From positions 682,001-746,000 of the forward strand of contig NZ_CP043909.1 of NCBI RefSeq assembly GCF_008630915.1: a DNA stretch of 64,000 bases, in the 5' to 3' direction. Source of the DNA: Acinetobacter suaedae. GTDB taxonomy: Bacteria; Pseudomonadota; Gammaproteobacteria; Pseudomonadales; Moraxellaceae. Below, in pieces: positions 18,826 through 29,585 of the stretch. The position numbers were made by a program, and so were the translations under genes. The notes below the pieces were generated by a model, which saw only the letters and a list, made by a program, of their open reading frames with translations, did no database searches and was not told the origin of the DNA. Position 1 is the first letter of the stretch; every line of letters starts with the position of its first letter.

Positions 18826-19209
18826 ATGGAAGATAAATTTCAAAATTTAAAGGTGATGGTAATTGACGATTCGAAAACGATTCGTCGTACAGCAGAGACT
18901 TTATTACAACGCGAAGGTTGTGAAGTAATTACTGCAGTTGACGGTTTTGAAGCATTATCAAAAATTGCTGAAGCAAATCCTGATATAGTTTTTGTGGACA
19001 TTATGATGCCGCGTTTAGATGGTTATCAAACCTGTGCATTGATCAAAAACTCATTAAATTATCAAAATATTCCAGTCATTATGCTTTCTAGTAAAGATGG
19101 TTTATTTGATCAAGCAAAAGGGCGTGTTGTAGGGTCTGATGAATATTTAACTAAGCCATTTAGTAAGGATGAGCTATTGAGCGCAATCCGTAATCATGTT
19201 AACGCATAA
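18826..19209 (+). CDS. pilG: Twitching motility response regulator PilG
   Basis: The 127 residues are a single CheY-like receiver domain. Predicted acidic pocket residues are Asp14/Asp15, the phosphoacceptor is Asp58 in VFVDIMMPRLDG, and Lys110 lies in YLTKPF. In Pseudomonas and Acinetobacter PilG is phosphorylated by ChpA and promotes type IV pilus extension and cAMP signalling. It opens the operon pilG-pilH-pilI-pilJ-chpA. A 276-base upstream gap holds the promoter region, but I see no consensus hexamers. Confidence 0.93.
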   Translation: MEDKFQNLKVMVIDDSKTIRRTAETLLQREGCEVITAVDGFEALSKIAEANPDIVFVDIMMPRLDGYQTCALIKNSLNYQNIPVIMLSSKDGLFDQAKGRVVGSDEYLTKPFSKDELLSAIRNHVNA

Positions 19210-19228
19210 AATTTAAATTGAGGAAAAA

Positions 19229-19591
19229 ATGGCTCGTATTCTTATTGTAGATGATTCACCTACTGAAACATTTCGCTTTAGAGAAATTTTAACTAAACAT
19301 GGTTATGAAGTTTTGGAAGCAACCAATGGTGCTGATGGGGTGACCATGGCACAGGCTGAGCTACCAGATCTAGTGCTGATGGATGTCGTTATGCCAGGAA
19401 TGAATGGTTTCCAGGCAACACGTCAGATTAGTAAAGCGAAAGATACACAACATATTCCAGTTGTCATTGTAAGTACCAAAGACCAAGCGACGGATCGTGT
19501 ATGGGGTAAGCGTCAAGGGGCTAGTGACTATTTAACTAAACCTGTTGATGAGCAGCAGCTAATTGATGTAATTAAACAATTATTAAGTTAA
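19229..19591 (+). CDS. pilH: Twitching motility response regulator PilH
   Basis: This is the second single-domain receiver of the Chp system, 120 residues. It begins ARILIVDDSPTE, has the phosphoacceptor Asp52 in LVLMDVVMPGMNG and ends with SDYLTKPVDEQQL. PilH is thought to act as the phosphate sink or retraction-side regulator opposite PilG. It starts 19 bases after pilG behind TTGAGGAAA. Confidence 0.93.
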   Translation: MARILIVDDSPTETFRFREILTKHGYEVLEATNGADGVTMAQAELPDLVLMDVVMPGMNGFQATRQISKAKDTQHIPVVIVSTKDQATDRVWGKRQGASDYLTKPVDEQQLIDVIKQLLS

Positions 19592-19640
19592 TTCAATTCG
19601 CTCAATATGGGTCTTTGATGACGCAATAACGGGATAAAGT

Positions 19641-20177
19641 ATGGCAGCAAATGGATTTATCGAGTTGCTTCGTTTATCCAAGCGAGGTAACAAGCAATAT
19701 ACTGCAACTCAAAATGAAGTCAGCCGTTGGTCTGGTATCGCATTTGAGATGTTAGGGCAATATTTTGTTGCGCCCTTGGGGGAAATTTCAGAGGTAATTT
19801 ATCCCCCAAAATATACACCTGTACCAAATACTCAGGCATGGGTACGTGGTTTGGCAAATATCCGCGGACGATTGCTTTCAGTGACTGATTTATCTCATTT
19901 TATTTCAGGTCAACGAAGCCAGTTTTCTCCAACACAAAAAGTAATTTGTATTAGCCATCAAGACCATTATGTGGGGTTGGTCGTTGATCAGGTTTTGGGA
20001 ATTCAACACTTCAACAAAAAGAGTTTCTTTTCTCAAACCAGTGAGCTAGACAGTAAATTAAGAGACTATTGTCAGGGATATTTCCACCAACATAATCAAC
20101 AATGGCATGTGTTCTTACTGAGTCGATTATTAAAAGATCCTCAGTACATGAATGCATCAATAAAGTTTATAAACTAA
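19641..20177 (+). CDS. pilI: CheW-like coupling protein PilI
   Basis: The 178 residues contain a CheW-like domain (about residues 30-170) with GIAFEMLGQYFVAPLGEISEVI, the WVRGLANIRGRLLSVTDLS block typical of CheW, and HYVGLVVDQVLGIQHF. PilI bridges the receptor PilJ and the kinase ChpA at the cell pole. It lies within the operon, 49 bases after pilH. Confidence 0.9.
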   Translation: MAANGFIELLRLSKRGNKQYTATQNEVSRWSGIAFEMLGQYFVAPLGEISEVIYPPKYTPVPNTQAWVRGLANIRGRLLSVTDLSHFISGQRSQFSPTQKVICISHQDHYVGLVVDQVLGIQHFNKKSFFSQTSELDSKLRDYCQGYFHQHNQQWHVFLLSRLLKDPQYMNASIKFIN

Positions 20178-20225
20178 TTTAATACGCTGCGGAAAGATGA
20201 ACGCGTATTCAGGGGAGAAGCTGGA

Positions 20226-22307
20226 ATGGGCTTTAAACTTAAAAAGAAGAATGGTAGTGACGGTGTTGGATCAAAGAAAGGCAGCGTTTTTTTAGAAAAA
20301 ATGCGAACGCAACTTGATCAGTTCTCTCGTTTATTTGGTGAGACTGAAAAATCAAAACCGATTATCTATCGTGCCTTAATTGCTTTGGTTCTTGCAGTTA
20401 TCCTCTTAATTTATTTATTCGTGAGCTTACCACGTTCAAACCAATTAACACGTAGTTTGGGTGAATTGCGTTTACTTTCACAAATGATTTCGCGTCAAGC
20501 AACTGAAGCAACAGCCTCAGGTACTGCTGAAACGATGAGCAACTTGGTTGCATCTGAAAAACGATTTGCAGAGAATTTAGAAGTTGTTGAAAATGTATAT
20601 GGCAAGGGTTCTGACGAATATAAAAAGGTGGATGAATTGTGGAGCAATGTCTCCAAAAACATTGATTTGATTGCTTCTCAACAAGCAATTATTAATCAGC
20701 TTTATGATACCAATATCGCTATCAGTGAAACGATTCCTGAGATTCAGGCTGAATATAATTTGATGGTTGATCAAATGGTTCGTGAGAATATGCCAAGTAG
20801 TCAGGTAATTATTACAAAAAACCAAGTGTTTATTGCTGAGCGTATCTTGCGCTCTATCAACTCGGTTTTGGTCGGGACAGATAATTCCAATGCTTCTGCA
20901 AATGACTTTGGTGCTGATATTGATACCTTTGGTATTTATTTAAATGCCCAATTAAACGGAAGCTCGGAGTTGGGGGTTGATCGTATTCGATCACCAGAAT
21001 TACGTGAGTCTGTTGACAGTATTAAATCGGATTATGATGCTGTATTGAAGTTGGCGGCTGAAACGGTTCTCAAAAATGCCAATCAAATTGTCCATGTTCG
21101 TCAAGCATCCTCTGAAATTTTTACTCAATCAGATGCTTTGTTAAGCTCATTAAATGCTTTATCAGATAAAGCAGAAGGCGGTTGGGGGAATGTATTAGCT
21201 GGTATTGCATTAATTCTAGCCTTAGGTGTCTTAGTTTTCTCGGCACTTCAGTTACTTGCATTGCGTAGTAATACAGATAAAGAGCGTGTGACACGTTTAC
21301 AAGACGAATATGACCGTAACCAAAACGCGATTTTACGTTTACTTGATGAGATTGCTGACTTAGCTGATGGTGATTTACGTTCATATGCGACTGTATCAGA
21401 AGACTTCACTGGTGCAATTGCTGACTCGATCAACTTTGCGATTGATCAATTGCGTGATCTTGTTTCTCGTATCACAGATACATCACAAGAAGTTGCGCGT
21501 TATACTCAAGATACACAAAGTATTACCAACCAATTAGCAGAAGCTTCGGAACATCAGGCTCAAGAGATTGCGGGTGCGTCTGCAGCAATGAATGAAATGG
21601 CATTGTCAATTGACCAAGTATCTGCCAATGCATCTGAATCAGCAGAAGTAGCAAAACGTTCGGTACAAATTGCAACTAATGGTGCGCAAGTTGTAAACCG
21701 CTCGATAGAAGGAATGGACCATATCCGTGAGCAAATTCAAGAAACATCTAAGCGTATTAAACGTTTGGGTGAATCATCTCAAGAGATTGGTAACATTGTC
21801 TCGTTGATTAACGATATTGCGGATCAAACCAACATCTTGGCGTTGAATGCTGCTATTCAAGCATCGATGGCAGGTGAAGCTGGACGTGGTTTCGCTGTCG
21901 TAGCGGATGAGGTTCAACGTCTTGCTGAACGTTCTGCATCCGCAACTAAACAGATTGAAAGCTTGGTTAAAACTATTCAAACAGATACCAATGAAGCCGT
22001 TATTTCGATGGAACAAACGACATCTGAGGTTGTACGTGGTGCAAACTTGGCAAAAGATGCTGGTATTGCTCTGGATGAAATTCAAACCGTATCAGGTGAT
22101 TTGGCAAAATTGATTGCTAGCATTTCGGATGCGGCAAAACTTCAGTCTGCATCTGCAAGTCATATTGCAACGACGATGAATGTTGTACAGGAAATTACCT
22201 CACAAACGACAACAGCAACGTTTGATACAGCACGCTCGGTTTCAGAGTTAGCAAATATGGCTGAATCATTACGTGAATCGGTAACCGACTTTAAGTTACC
22301 AGAATAA
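20226..22307 (+). CDS. pilJ: Type IV pilus methyl-accepting chemoreceptor PilJ
   Basis: This is the 693-residue receptor of the Chp system. A first membrane helix lies at about 45-65 and a second at about 325-347. A PilJ-type periplasmic sensor sits between them, with a HAMP-like segment after the second helix. The cytoplasmic coiled coil contains the hairpin tip [20 protein letters not shown] (about 520-540) and [18 protein letters not shown]. In Pseudomonas, PilJ senses surface contact through PilA. A hairpin with T-run follows the gene before chpA. Confidence 0.95.
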   Translation: MGFKLKKKNGSDGVGSKKGSVFLEKMRTQLDQFSRLFGETEKSKPIIYRALIALVLAVILLIYLFVSLPRSNQLTRSLGELRLLSQMISRQATEATASGTAETMSNLVASEKRFAENLEVVENVYGKGSDEYKKVDELWSNVSKNIDLIASQQAIINQLYDTNIAISETIPEIQAEYNLMVDQMVRENMPSSQVIITKNQVFIAERILRSINSVLVGTDNSNASANDFGADIDTFGIYLNAQLNGSSELGVDRIRSPELRESVDSIKSDYDAVLKLAAETVLKNANQIVHVRQASSEIFTQSDALLSSLNALSDKAEGGWGNVLAGIALILALGVLVFSALQLLALRSNTDKERVTRLQDEYDRNQNAILRLLDEIADLADGDLRSYATVSEDFTGAIADSINFAIDQLRDLVSRITDTSQEVARYTQDTQSITNQLAEASEHQAQEIAGASAAMNEMALSIDQVSANASESAEVAKRSVQIATNGAQVVNRSIEGMDHIREQIQETSKRIKRLGESSQEIGNIVSLINDIADQTNILALNAAIQASMAGEAGRGFAVVADEVQRLAERSASATKQIESLVKTIQTDTNEAVISMEQTTSEVVRGANLAKDAGIALDEIQTVSGDLAKLIASISDAAKLQSASASHIATTMNVVQEITSQTTTATFDTARSVSELANMAESLRESVTDFKLPE

Positions 22308-22317
22308 GCAGCAGTAT

Positions 22318-22354
22318 TGGAAAGACAGATGGGGGTGTCTGTCTTTCCATTTTT
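22318..22354 (+). terminator. Terminator-like hairpin between pilJ and chpA
   Basis: A 12-bp stem (TGGAAAGACAGA with TCTGTCTTTCCA) is followed by TTTTTAG. It lies inside the pil-chp operon and may reduce readthrough into chpA. Confidence 0.7.
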
Positions 22355-22464
22355 AGAGATGTAGAATATCTTTACAAGATGATGGCGAAATGGAACGACA
22401 TCTTGTGTGATTGATACTCGTATTTTTTACCCACAATTGGTGGATAAAAACGAAAGAAGCCGCT

Positions 22465-25400
22465 ATGAAAGAAATATTAAAAACGTTAGTTGAAACGATG
22501 ACGCTTCCTGAAGATAGTTATCTCGAACAAGATGCTGAAATTCTTGAGATCTTTATTGAAGAATTAGATGAAATCTTTGTTGAGTTAGACCCATTATTGG
22601 TTCAATGGATTGAACAGCCGAATCAACAGAATGTGTTGACTGATATTCGCCGTCATTTCCATACGCTAAAAGGTTCTGGCCGGATGGTTGGTGCAAAATC
22701 TTCTGGTGAGTTGGGGTGGACGGTTGAAGATACACTAAATCGAGTTATAGCTGGAACTATTCCACTCACAGCAGAAATACAACGTTATGTGCTTGCGATT
22801 TTTAATATTTATCGCTTTAAGCTCATTCTTGATTTCAAAGCAGCTCAAAAGCATCAAATTGACTTACGACCATTAGTATTATTGGGACAACAATTACAAC
22901 AACAGAGTGTAGAACCAGCTCTTTCTGACTTATTGATGCTTGCTGATCATTTAATAAGTGAGGACATAAGTACGGGATTAGAATTAGTTGAAGAAACGAC
23001 TTCTGCTGAGCATGAGATTCAAGCTGAGCGAGATGAATCTGGCGCTCAATCTGTAGAAAATGAAATTGAAGTGCTAGCAGAAGATGAACTACTTGCTAAA
23101 GAAACTTTGGCTATCTTCTTGGAAGAGGCTGAGGAGCACTTGGCGACAATTGATCAATTTTTACAAAATGATCATCCGACCAATGAGCATTACAATCATT
23201 TAATCAGAGCCTTACATACACTTCGTGGAAGTTCGGCAATGGCGCATATTGATCAGATTTTTGATGCTAGTTCAAAAGTTGAAAATTTATTCAAAACATT
23301 ACTGCATGATGAGTTGGATTCGAATTCAAATGAAACTGCATTATTGACCCATTATGCGCAATTTGTTCGTGACTATTTATATAGTTTGAGGCAGCAAGAT
23401 ACAGAGCAGAAAACTGATGAAATTCATGCGACTTTCAATACTGCTTGGGACAGTTATGATTTCCGGTTGGAAGAGCAACACAGTGAAAATCTAAGACCAC
23501 AAGGATTGGTTTCACAATTATTAGAGCTCAATATTCAAGATTTGTTAGATGTCGAATCTGATTTTGAGCAGCGTGCAAGGACTGAGTTTCCACAATATAT
23601 TCAGCAGCTCAGTCAGCAAGCTGAAATTTTGTTACAGCATACACATCATCATGCAACGATTGGTATGTATCAATATACAAGCTTATTGAGATCAAGTTAT
23701 CAGGACTTAATTTATAAGCCAAGCTTACTTAATCTTGAGTATGGATTTGAGCTATATGATCAAGTTCATCAACAGTTTATTCAGTTATTTGATACATTGG
23801 CAGCAGGGCAACGGGTTACGTTGACGAAAGAACATGAGCGGATGCTTAATGAACTAAGTACATTTACTCAACAGAATATCGAGTTATTTGAAGCTGAAAC
23901 GATTGAGACAAATCGTGATCAAGAGACTTCATTGAATGAACCCGAAATTGTATTGGATTCAGTCGTTGATACAAGTGATTTAGCCGCTCGGTTTGCATTA
24001 GACAAACAACAACTGTCTACGAGTGAATCAAATCGAGATTTCGATCCTGATTTATTGGACATTTTCCTTGAAGAGGCTGATGAACTTTTAGTTGGTATTG
24101 ATGCGGATCTCAATACTTGGGTTGCTGATCTACAAAATGTGAGTGCACTTAAAAATTTAATGCGGTATTTGCATACCTTAAAAGGTGGCTCAAATATGAT
24201 TCAGGCGCGTCATATTGGTTTGATTGCGCATGAATTAGAAACAATTTATGAAAAACTGATCAACCAGCAAATACAAGCGACGCCATTACTTATTTCTGTG
24301 ATTCGCTCAGTACAGGATGATATCGCAGATCGTATCCAAACGATTCGTGATCAGCAGGTGGATTATCCATCTACGCATGTGTTAGCAGTGCTGGCTAACT
24401 TGATGCAGTCAACGGCAATGACGGCTGTTCAGCCTGATAAATCTATTGTGTCAGAAGATGCTGATAAAGTTGTAGATTTTGATAGTGCTAGTGAAATAGA
24501 AATACCAACTCATTCAGAGGTTCACGAGCCAGCAATAGATGTTACCAGTTTTGCTGCTCAATTGGCTTTGGATAAACAACAATTACAATCAGAGCAATCG
24601 AATCGAGACTTTGATCCTGATCTCTTGGATATTTTCCTTGAGGAAGCTGATGAGCTAATGGTGGGTATTGATGCTGATTTAAATACATGGACGACGGATC
24701 GTTACAACGTAAATGCGTTAAAAAACTTGATGCGGTATTTGCACACCTTAAAAGGCGGTTCAAATATGATTCAAGCGCGTCACATCGGTTTGATCGCGCA
24801 TGAGTTAGAAACGATTTATGAGAAACTGATTAATCAACAAATCCAAGCTACACCTCAGTTGGTTGCAATTATTCGCCTTGTTCAAGATGATATTGCAGAT
24901 CGTATTCAAGTGATACGTGATCAACACATCGACTATCCTTCAACGCATGTGATTCAATTGCTACAACATGCAGATCAGGCTGTAGATGTAGAGCTTTATA
25001 AGCCTGCAACTGAGATAGAGGATATTTCAACTGAACTTGCCATTGCAGATTCAGAAATTGTTGACTCATCCCTCGAAAGTGATGAACAACAGATTCTATC
25101 AGCTGAAACAGAAATTGATTTTGCAGAGACAGAGTCACAGATTCAAGTCGCTGATTCAGATTCAGAGAAAGATGAAGTTGCATCAAGTCAAAAGCAGGAA
25201 GCTGTTGAGAATGTGGTAGAAGAAGATGATGTTCGTTCGTTAGTAGAACAAACATTCCTCGAAGAAGCGGAAGAATTGCTACAACAAGCTCAACATCTAT
25301 TAAAACAGTGGTTTGAACAACGCGGTAATCGAAGTTTATTATTACAACTTCAGCGTAATGCACATAGTCTGAAAGGCGGTGCACGTATGGCTGAACTGGA

Positions 25401-27555
25401 TGCAATCGCGGTTATTGCATACCATCTAGAAAATGCATTTGAGCAATTCGGTTTACATCATTTCAGCTCAAATGTTTATGATAATTTATTGAATACCGCG
25501 TTAGCATGGCTCCATAGTGCGATCTTTAAACGTCAATATGCTAATTTTGATGGCTTAAAACAAAGTCTTGAAAATATGGAGTTTATCGATGTAGCCGCGC
25601 AGCTGCCGCAAAAACTTTCGGCACGCGATATATTTACTCCAGAATATACAATGGAGTTTGTGCAAGGGGATGGCACAGAACCACCATCAATGTTTGGTGA
25701 GTGGGAAAGCACTGAACGTATTGAACAAAACAATGAAATGATTCGTGTTTCAGCTGAAGTCATTGAGAAGATGATTGATTTATCAGGTGAGAATGCGATT
25801 AACCGTTCACGTATTGAAATGGACTTAGGTCAGTTAGGCGGTACGTTGACGGAAATGGAATTGGCGATCAAGCGTTTAGCAGATCAGTTACGACGAATGG
25901 AAGGTGAGCTAGAAAGTCAGATTATCGCCCGCCATGGTGGTGAAGATGCACGCTATGCAGACTTTGACCCATTGGAAATGGATCAATATTCTTCTTTAAA
26001 TCAGTTATCAAAATCTCTCGCAGAATCTGCATCAGATTTAGTTGATTTTAAGACGACGCTATCAGAGAAGATTCGTGATACAGAAGGCTTGTTACTACAA
26101 CAATCTCGTATTCAGGCAGAAATCCAAGAAAGTCTAATGCGTACACGATTAGTACCATTCTCACGTTTGTTGCCTCGTTTACAACGTATTGTCCGTCAAA
26201 CAGCTTCGACACTTAATCGCCCAACTGAGTTAGTGGTGAATAATACTGAAGGTGAGTTAGATCGTAGTATTTTAGAGCGTTTAGTTGCACCATTTGAGCA
26301 TATGCTACGTAATGCGATTGACCATGGTATTGAAGACCGTGAACAACGCTTACAAGCGAAAAAATCAGAAACGGGACATATTGTTTTAAATATTGGCCGT
26401 CAAGGTACAGATGTCGTTGTTACTTTCAGCGATGATGGTAAAGGAATTGATGTCAATCGTATTAAAGAAAAAGCAATTCAAACTGGCTTGATGACCAAGG
26501 ATCAGAAACTTGATCAAGATGAGATTCTACAGTTTATCTTCCACCCAGGTTTTAGTACAGCGGCACAAGTAACGCAGATTTCTGGACGTGGTGTAGGTCT
26601 AGATGTAGTACAAAGTGATATTAAGGCTCTAGGCGGGCATGTGAGTGTGAGTTCGACTTTTGGGAAGGGAACCACATTTACCATTCGTGTACCAACAACA
26701 GTAGCGGTAAGTGATGCCTTGATGGTAAAAGCGGGCGATCAACAGTTTGCGTTCCCATTGGCACAGATTGACCGTATTGTTCGTATCTCACCAATGGCGT
26801 TAGAGCAATATTTTGAAAGCCAAGATGATTACTTCAAAATTGATCAAGAAGAATATCGTTTACGCTATTTATCGGAGTTTGTTGCTGGACAGCCTATACC
26901 TCGTTTAAGTGGTATTGTTCACTCACTGCCTGTGTTGTTGATCAAAGGTGCCCAAGGTCAGATGACGGCATTATTGGTTGATCAACTGATTGGTTCTCGT
27001 GGTCAAATTGTTGTTAAACCTGTTGGCCAACAATTCTCAAGTATTGGCGTGATTGCTGGAGCAACAATTCTTGGTGATGGGCAAGTTTGCTTAATTTTAG
27101 ATGGCCAAAACTTGGCTAGACAGGCTCAGTCAACTGTACGCAGTAAGCAAGTAGATGAAACCTATACCAAACAGCGTTACGATGAGCGCCGTTTGATCAT
27201 GATTGTTGACGACTCGGTGACTGTACGTAAAGTGACATCACGTTTGTTAGAGCGACATGGTTATGATGTGGTCACAGCAAAAGATGGTGTTGATGCGATG
27301 GAGCAGCTTGAAACTGTGAAGCCTGATTTGATGTTACTAGATATCGAAATGCCACGAATGGATGGCTTTGAGGTGACGAATCTTGTACGACATCATGAAA
27401 TCCATCGCGATTTACCAATCATTATGATTACGTCTCGTACTGGTGAGAAGCATCGTGAGCGCGCATTATCTTTAGGTGTAAGCCAATATATGGGTAAACC
27501 ATTCCAAGAGGAAATGCTCTTAGAAAATATTGAAAGCTTACTTGCAGTGCGCTGA
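22465..27555 (+). CDS. chpA: Hybrid chemotaxis histidine kinase ChpA
   Basis: This CheA-like kinase controls twitching motility. The start at 22465 (MKEILKTLVETM) is preferred over 22411. The 1696 residues carry five Hpt modules with HTLKG-type sites: His66, His251, His570, His760 and His967 (the last as HSLKGG). A dimerisation segment (MIDLSGENAINRSR), an HATPase domain (LRNAIDHGIEDRE, DDGKGID, GRGVGLDVV), a CheW-like domain and a receiver with Asp1626 (LMLLDIEMPRMDG) follow. Hpt3 and Hpt4 are near-identical, spaced exactly 190 residues. Pseudomonas ChpA is larger, with eight phosphotransfer domains, so this is a shortened form. Acidic linkers separate the modules. Confidence 0.95.
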   Translation: MKEILKTLVETMTLPEDSYLEQDAEILEIFIEELDEIFVELDPLLVQWIEQPNQQNVLTDIRRHFHTLKGSGRMVGAKSSGELGWTVEDTLNRVIAGTIPLTAEIQRYVLAIFNIYRFKLILDFKAAQKHQIDLRPLVLLGQQLQQQSVEPALSDLLMLADHLISEDISTGLELVEETTSAEHEIQAERDESGAQSVENEIEVLAEDELLAKETLAIFLEEAEEHLATIDQFLQNDHPTNEHYNHLIRALHTLRGSSAMAHIDQIFDASSKVENLFKTLLHDELDSNSNETALLTHYAQFVRDYLYSLRQQDTEQKTDEIHATFNTAWDSYDFRLEEQHSENLRPQGLVSQLLELNIQDLLDVESDFEQRARTEFPQYIQQLSQQAEILLQHTHHHATIGMYQYTSLLRSSYQDLIYKPSLLNLEYGFELYDQVHQQFIQLFDTLAAGQRVTLTKEHERMLNELSTFTQQNIELFEAETIETNRDQETSLNEPEIVLDSVVDTSDLAARFALDKQQLSTSESNRDFDPDLLDIFLEEADELLVGIDADLNTWVADLQNVSALKNLMRYLHTLKGGSNMIQARHIGLIAHELETIYEKLINQQIQATPLLISVIRSVQDDIADRIQTIRDQQVDYPSTHVLAVLANLMQSTAMTAVQPDKSIVSEDADKVVDFDSASEIEIPTHSEVHEPAIDVTSFAAQLALDKQQLQSEQSNRDFDPDLLDIFLEEADELMVGIDADLNTWTTDRYNVNALKNLMRYLHTLKGGSNMIQARHIGLIAHELETIYEKLINQQIQATPQLVAIIRLVQDDIADRIQVIRDQHIDYPSTHVIQLLQHADQAVDVELYKPATEIEDISTELAIADSEIVDSSLESDEQQILSAETEIDFAETESQIQVADSDSEKDEVASSQKQEAVENVVEEDDVRSLVEQTFLEEAEELLQQAQHLLKQWFEQRGNRSLLLQLQRNAHSLKGGARMAELDAIAVIAYHLENAFEQFGLHHFSSNVYDNLLNTALAWLHSAIFKRQYANFDGLKQSLENMEFIDVAAQLPQKLSARDIFTPEYTMEFVQGDGTEPPSMFGEWESTERIEQNNEMIRVSAEVIEKMIDLSGENAINRSRIEMDLGQLGGTLTEMELAIKRLADQLRRMEGELESQIIARHGGEDARYADFDPLEMDQYSSLNQLSKSLAESASDLVDFKTTLSEKIRDTEGLLLQQSRIQAEIQESLMRTRLVPFSRLLPRLQRIVRQTASTLNRPTELVVNNTEGELDRSILERLVAPFEHMLRNAIDHGIEDREQRLQAKKSETGHIVLNIGRQGTDVVVTFSDDGKGIDVNRIKEKAIQTGLMTKDQKLDQDEILQFIFHPGFSTAAQVTQISGRGVGLDVVQSDIKALGGHVSVSSTFGKGTTFTIRVPTTVAVSDALMVKAGDQQFAFPLAQIDRIVRISPMALEQYFESQDDYFKIDQEEYRLRYLSEFVAGQPIPRLSGIVHSLPVLLIKGAQGQMTALLVDQLIGSRGQIVVKPVGQQFSSIGVIAGATILGDGQVCLILDGQNLARQAQSTVRSKQVDETYTKQRYDERRLIMIVDDSVTVRKVTSRLLERHGYDVVTAKDGVDAMEQLETVKPDLMLLDIEMPRMDGFEVTNLVRHHEIHRDLPIIMITSRTGEKHRERALSLGVSQYMGKPFQEEMLLENIESLLAVR
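23968..24390 (+). repeat. Intragenic duplication in chpA, copy 1 (Hpt3 module)
   Basis: Copy 1 of a 141-codon module that recurs exactly 570 bases downstream. The core (FDPDLLDIFLEEADEL, LMRYLHTLKGGSNMIQARHI, LIAHELETIYEKLINQQIQA) is unchanged or almost so in both copies, while DNA differs at many third positions. Confidence 0.9.
24538..24960 (+). repeat. Intragenic duplication in chpA, copy 2 (Hpt4 module)
   Basis: Copy 2 of the Hpt module. It keeps the phosphorylatable His760 and the ends DYPSTHV as in copy 1. Divergence is concentrated at the helix ends and in the acidic linker that follows. Confidence 0.9.
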
Positions 27556-27571
27556 TTAAGGTGAACAAAAA

Positions 27572-28027
27572 ATGATAGAGAAAAGCGTTAATACAGCATT
27601 AGGACAAATTGATCAACAAGAGTTACAACATCTTATTACGGTGTCTACGGGATTTATCGATGCTTATATTATTCGGTGTCATCAAAAAGTTCCGATGCTT
27701 CTACCACAAAATATTGTTTTATCTGCAATGGATACGCCTACCAATGTGGAGCATATTGAGTGGCATGATTTAAAATTACCTATATTTGCTGTACATGATC
27801 CAATACAAGAACAAGGTGTTGCATTGGTTGTGGAAGGAGAGGATGTTTCACAACGTTTTGCACTTATTTGTGATGAAATGCCTGAATCGATTCGTTTACG
27901 TATTTCTGAGATTGTGGATGAAGATGGAGATGTTGAGGATCAAAAAGTTTTTAAATACGTGAAAATGGGTGAAAAAAGATACTTTGTTCCGAACTTACAA
28001 AATATAGAAACCCAATTGGGATTATAA
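27572..28027 (+). CDS. Small CheW-like protein of the Chp cluster
   Basis: The 151-residue product follows chpA by 17 bases behind an AAGGTG site, so it is part of the operon. Its order of strands (AYIIRCHQKVPMLLPQNIVLSAMDTP, LPIFAVHDP, RFALICDEMPESIRLRISEIVDE) resembles a CheW-like domain without strong sequence identity. Pseudomonas has a second CheW-like protein, ChpC, in the same cluster; this may be its counterpart, but the match is too weak to name it. Confidence 0.6.
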   Translation: MIEKSVNTALGQIDQQELQHLITVSTGFIDAYIIRCHQKVPMLLPQNIVLSAMDTPTNVEHIEWHDLKLPIFAVHDPIQEQGVALVVEGEDVSQRFALICDEMPESIRLRISEIVDEDGDVEDQKVFKYVKMGEKRYFVPNLQNIETQLGL

Positions 28028-28062
28028 AATAAAAGGAACTCTATTTTGAGTTCCTTTTATTT
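28028..28062. terminator. Bidirectional terminator between the Chp cluster and dapE
   Basis: AATAAAAGGAACTC and GAGTTCCTTTTATT form a 14-bp stem with a 6-base loop between converging genes. Confidence 0.85.
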
Positions 28063-28075
28063 TCAAATCATAATT

Positions 28076-29332
<1,257 letters not shown>

Positions 29333-29473
29333 TTACATTTTATTTTGTGTTTTTTCAGCTGTTTGAGTAACTTTATCGCCAGCTTTGGATACATCTTGTC
29401 CAAAACCTTTAAATGTATTACAACCAGTTAAAACAAAAGCAGTCATGAGTGAAGCAACTAAAACTTTTTTCAT
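29333..29473 (-). CDS. Entericidin A/B-type small lipoprotein
   Basis: A 46-residue lipoprotein: MKKVLVASLMTAFVLTG followed by Cys18 in an LTGC lipobox, then NTFKGFGQDVSKAGDKVTQTAE, the hallmark of the entericidin family. In E. coli EcnA and EcnB are a membrane antidote and toxin pair linked to programmed lysis in stationary phase; here only one member is present. A GGAGA site lies before two adjacent ATG codons (29476 and 29473); the second has better spacing. Confidence 0.85.
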   Translation of the reverse strand: MKKVLVASLMTAFVLTGCNTFKGFGQDVSKAGDKVTQTAEKTQNKM

Positions 29474-29585
29474 CATCTTCTCCGTTTCAATTTAATTTTG
29501 ATGTATTTAAGAGGCTAAAAAAAATAGGAGAAAATGAACATAATGGTTTGATTATAGATGTGTTATGAAATGTTATTTAGGTAAG

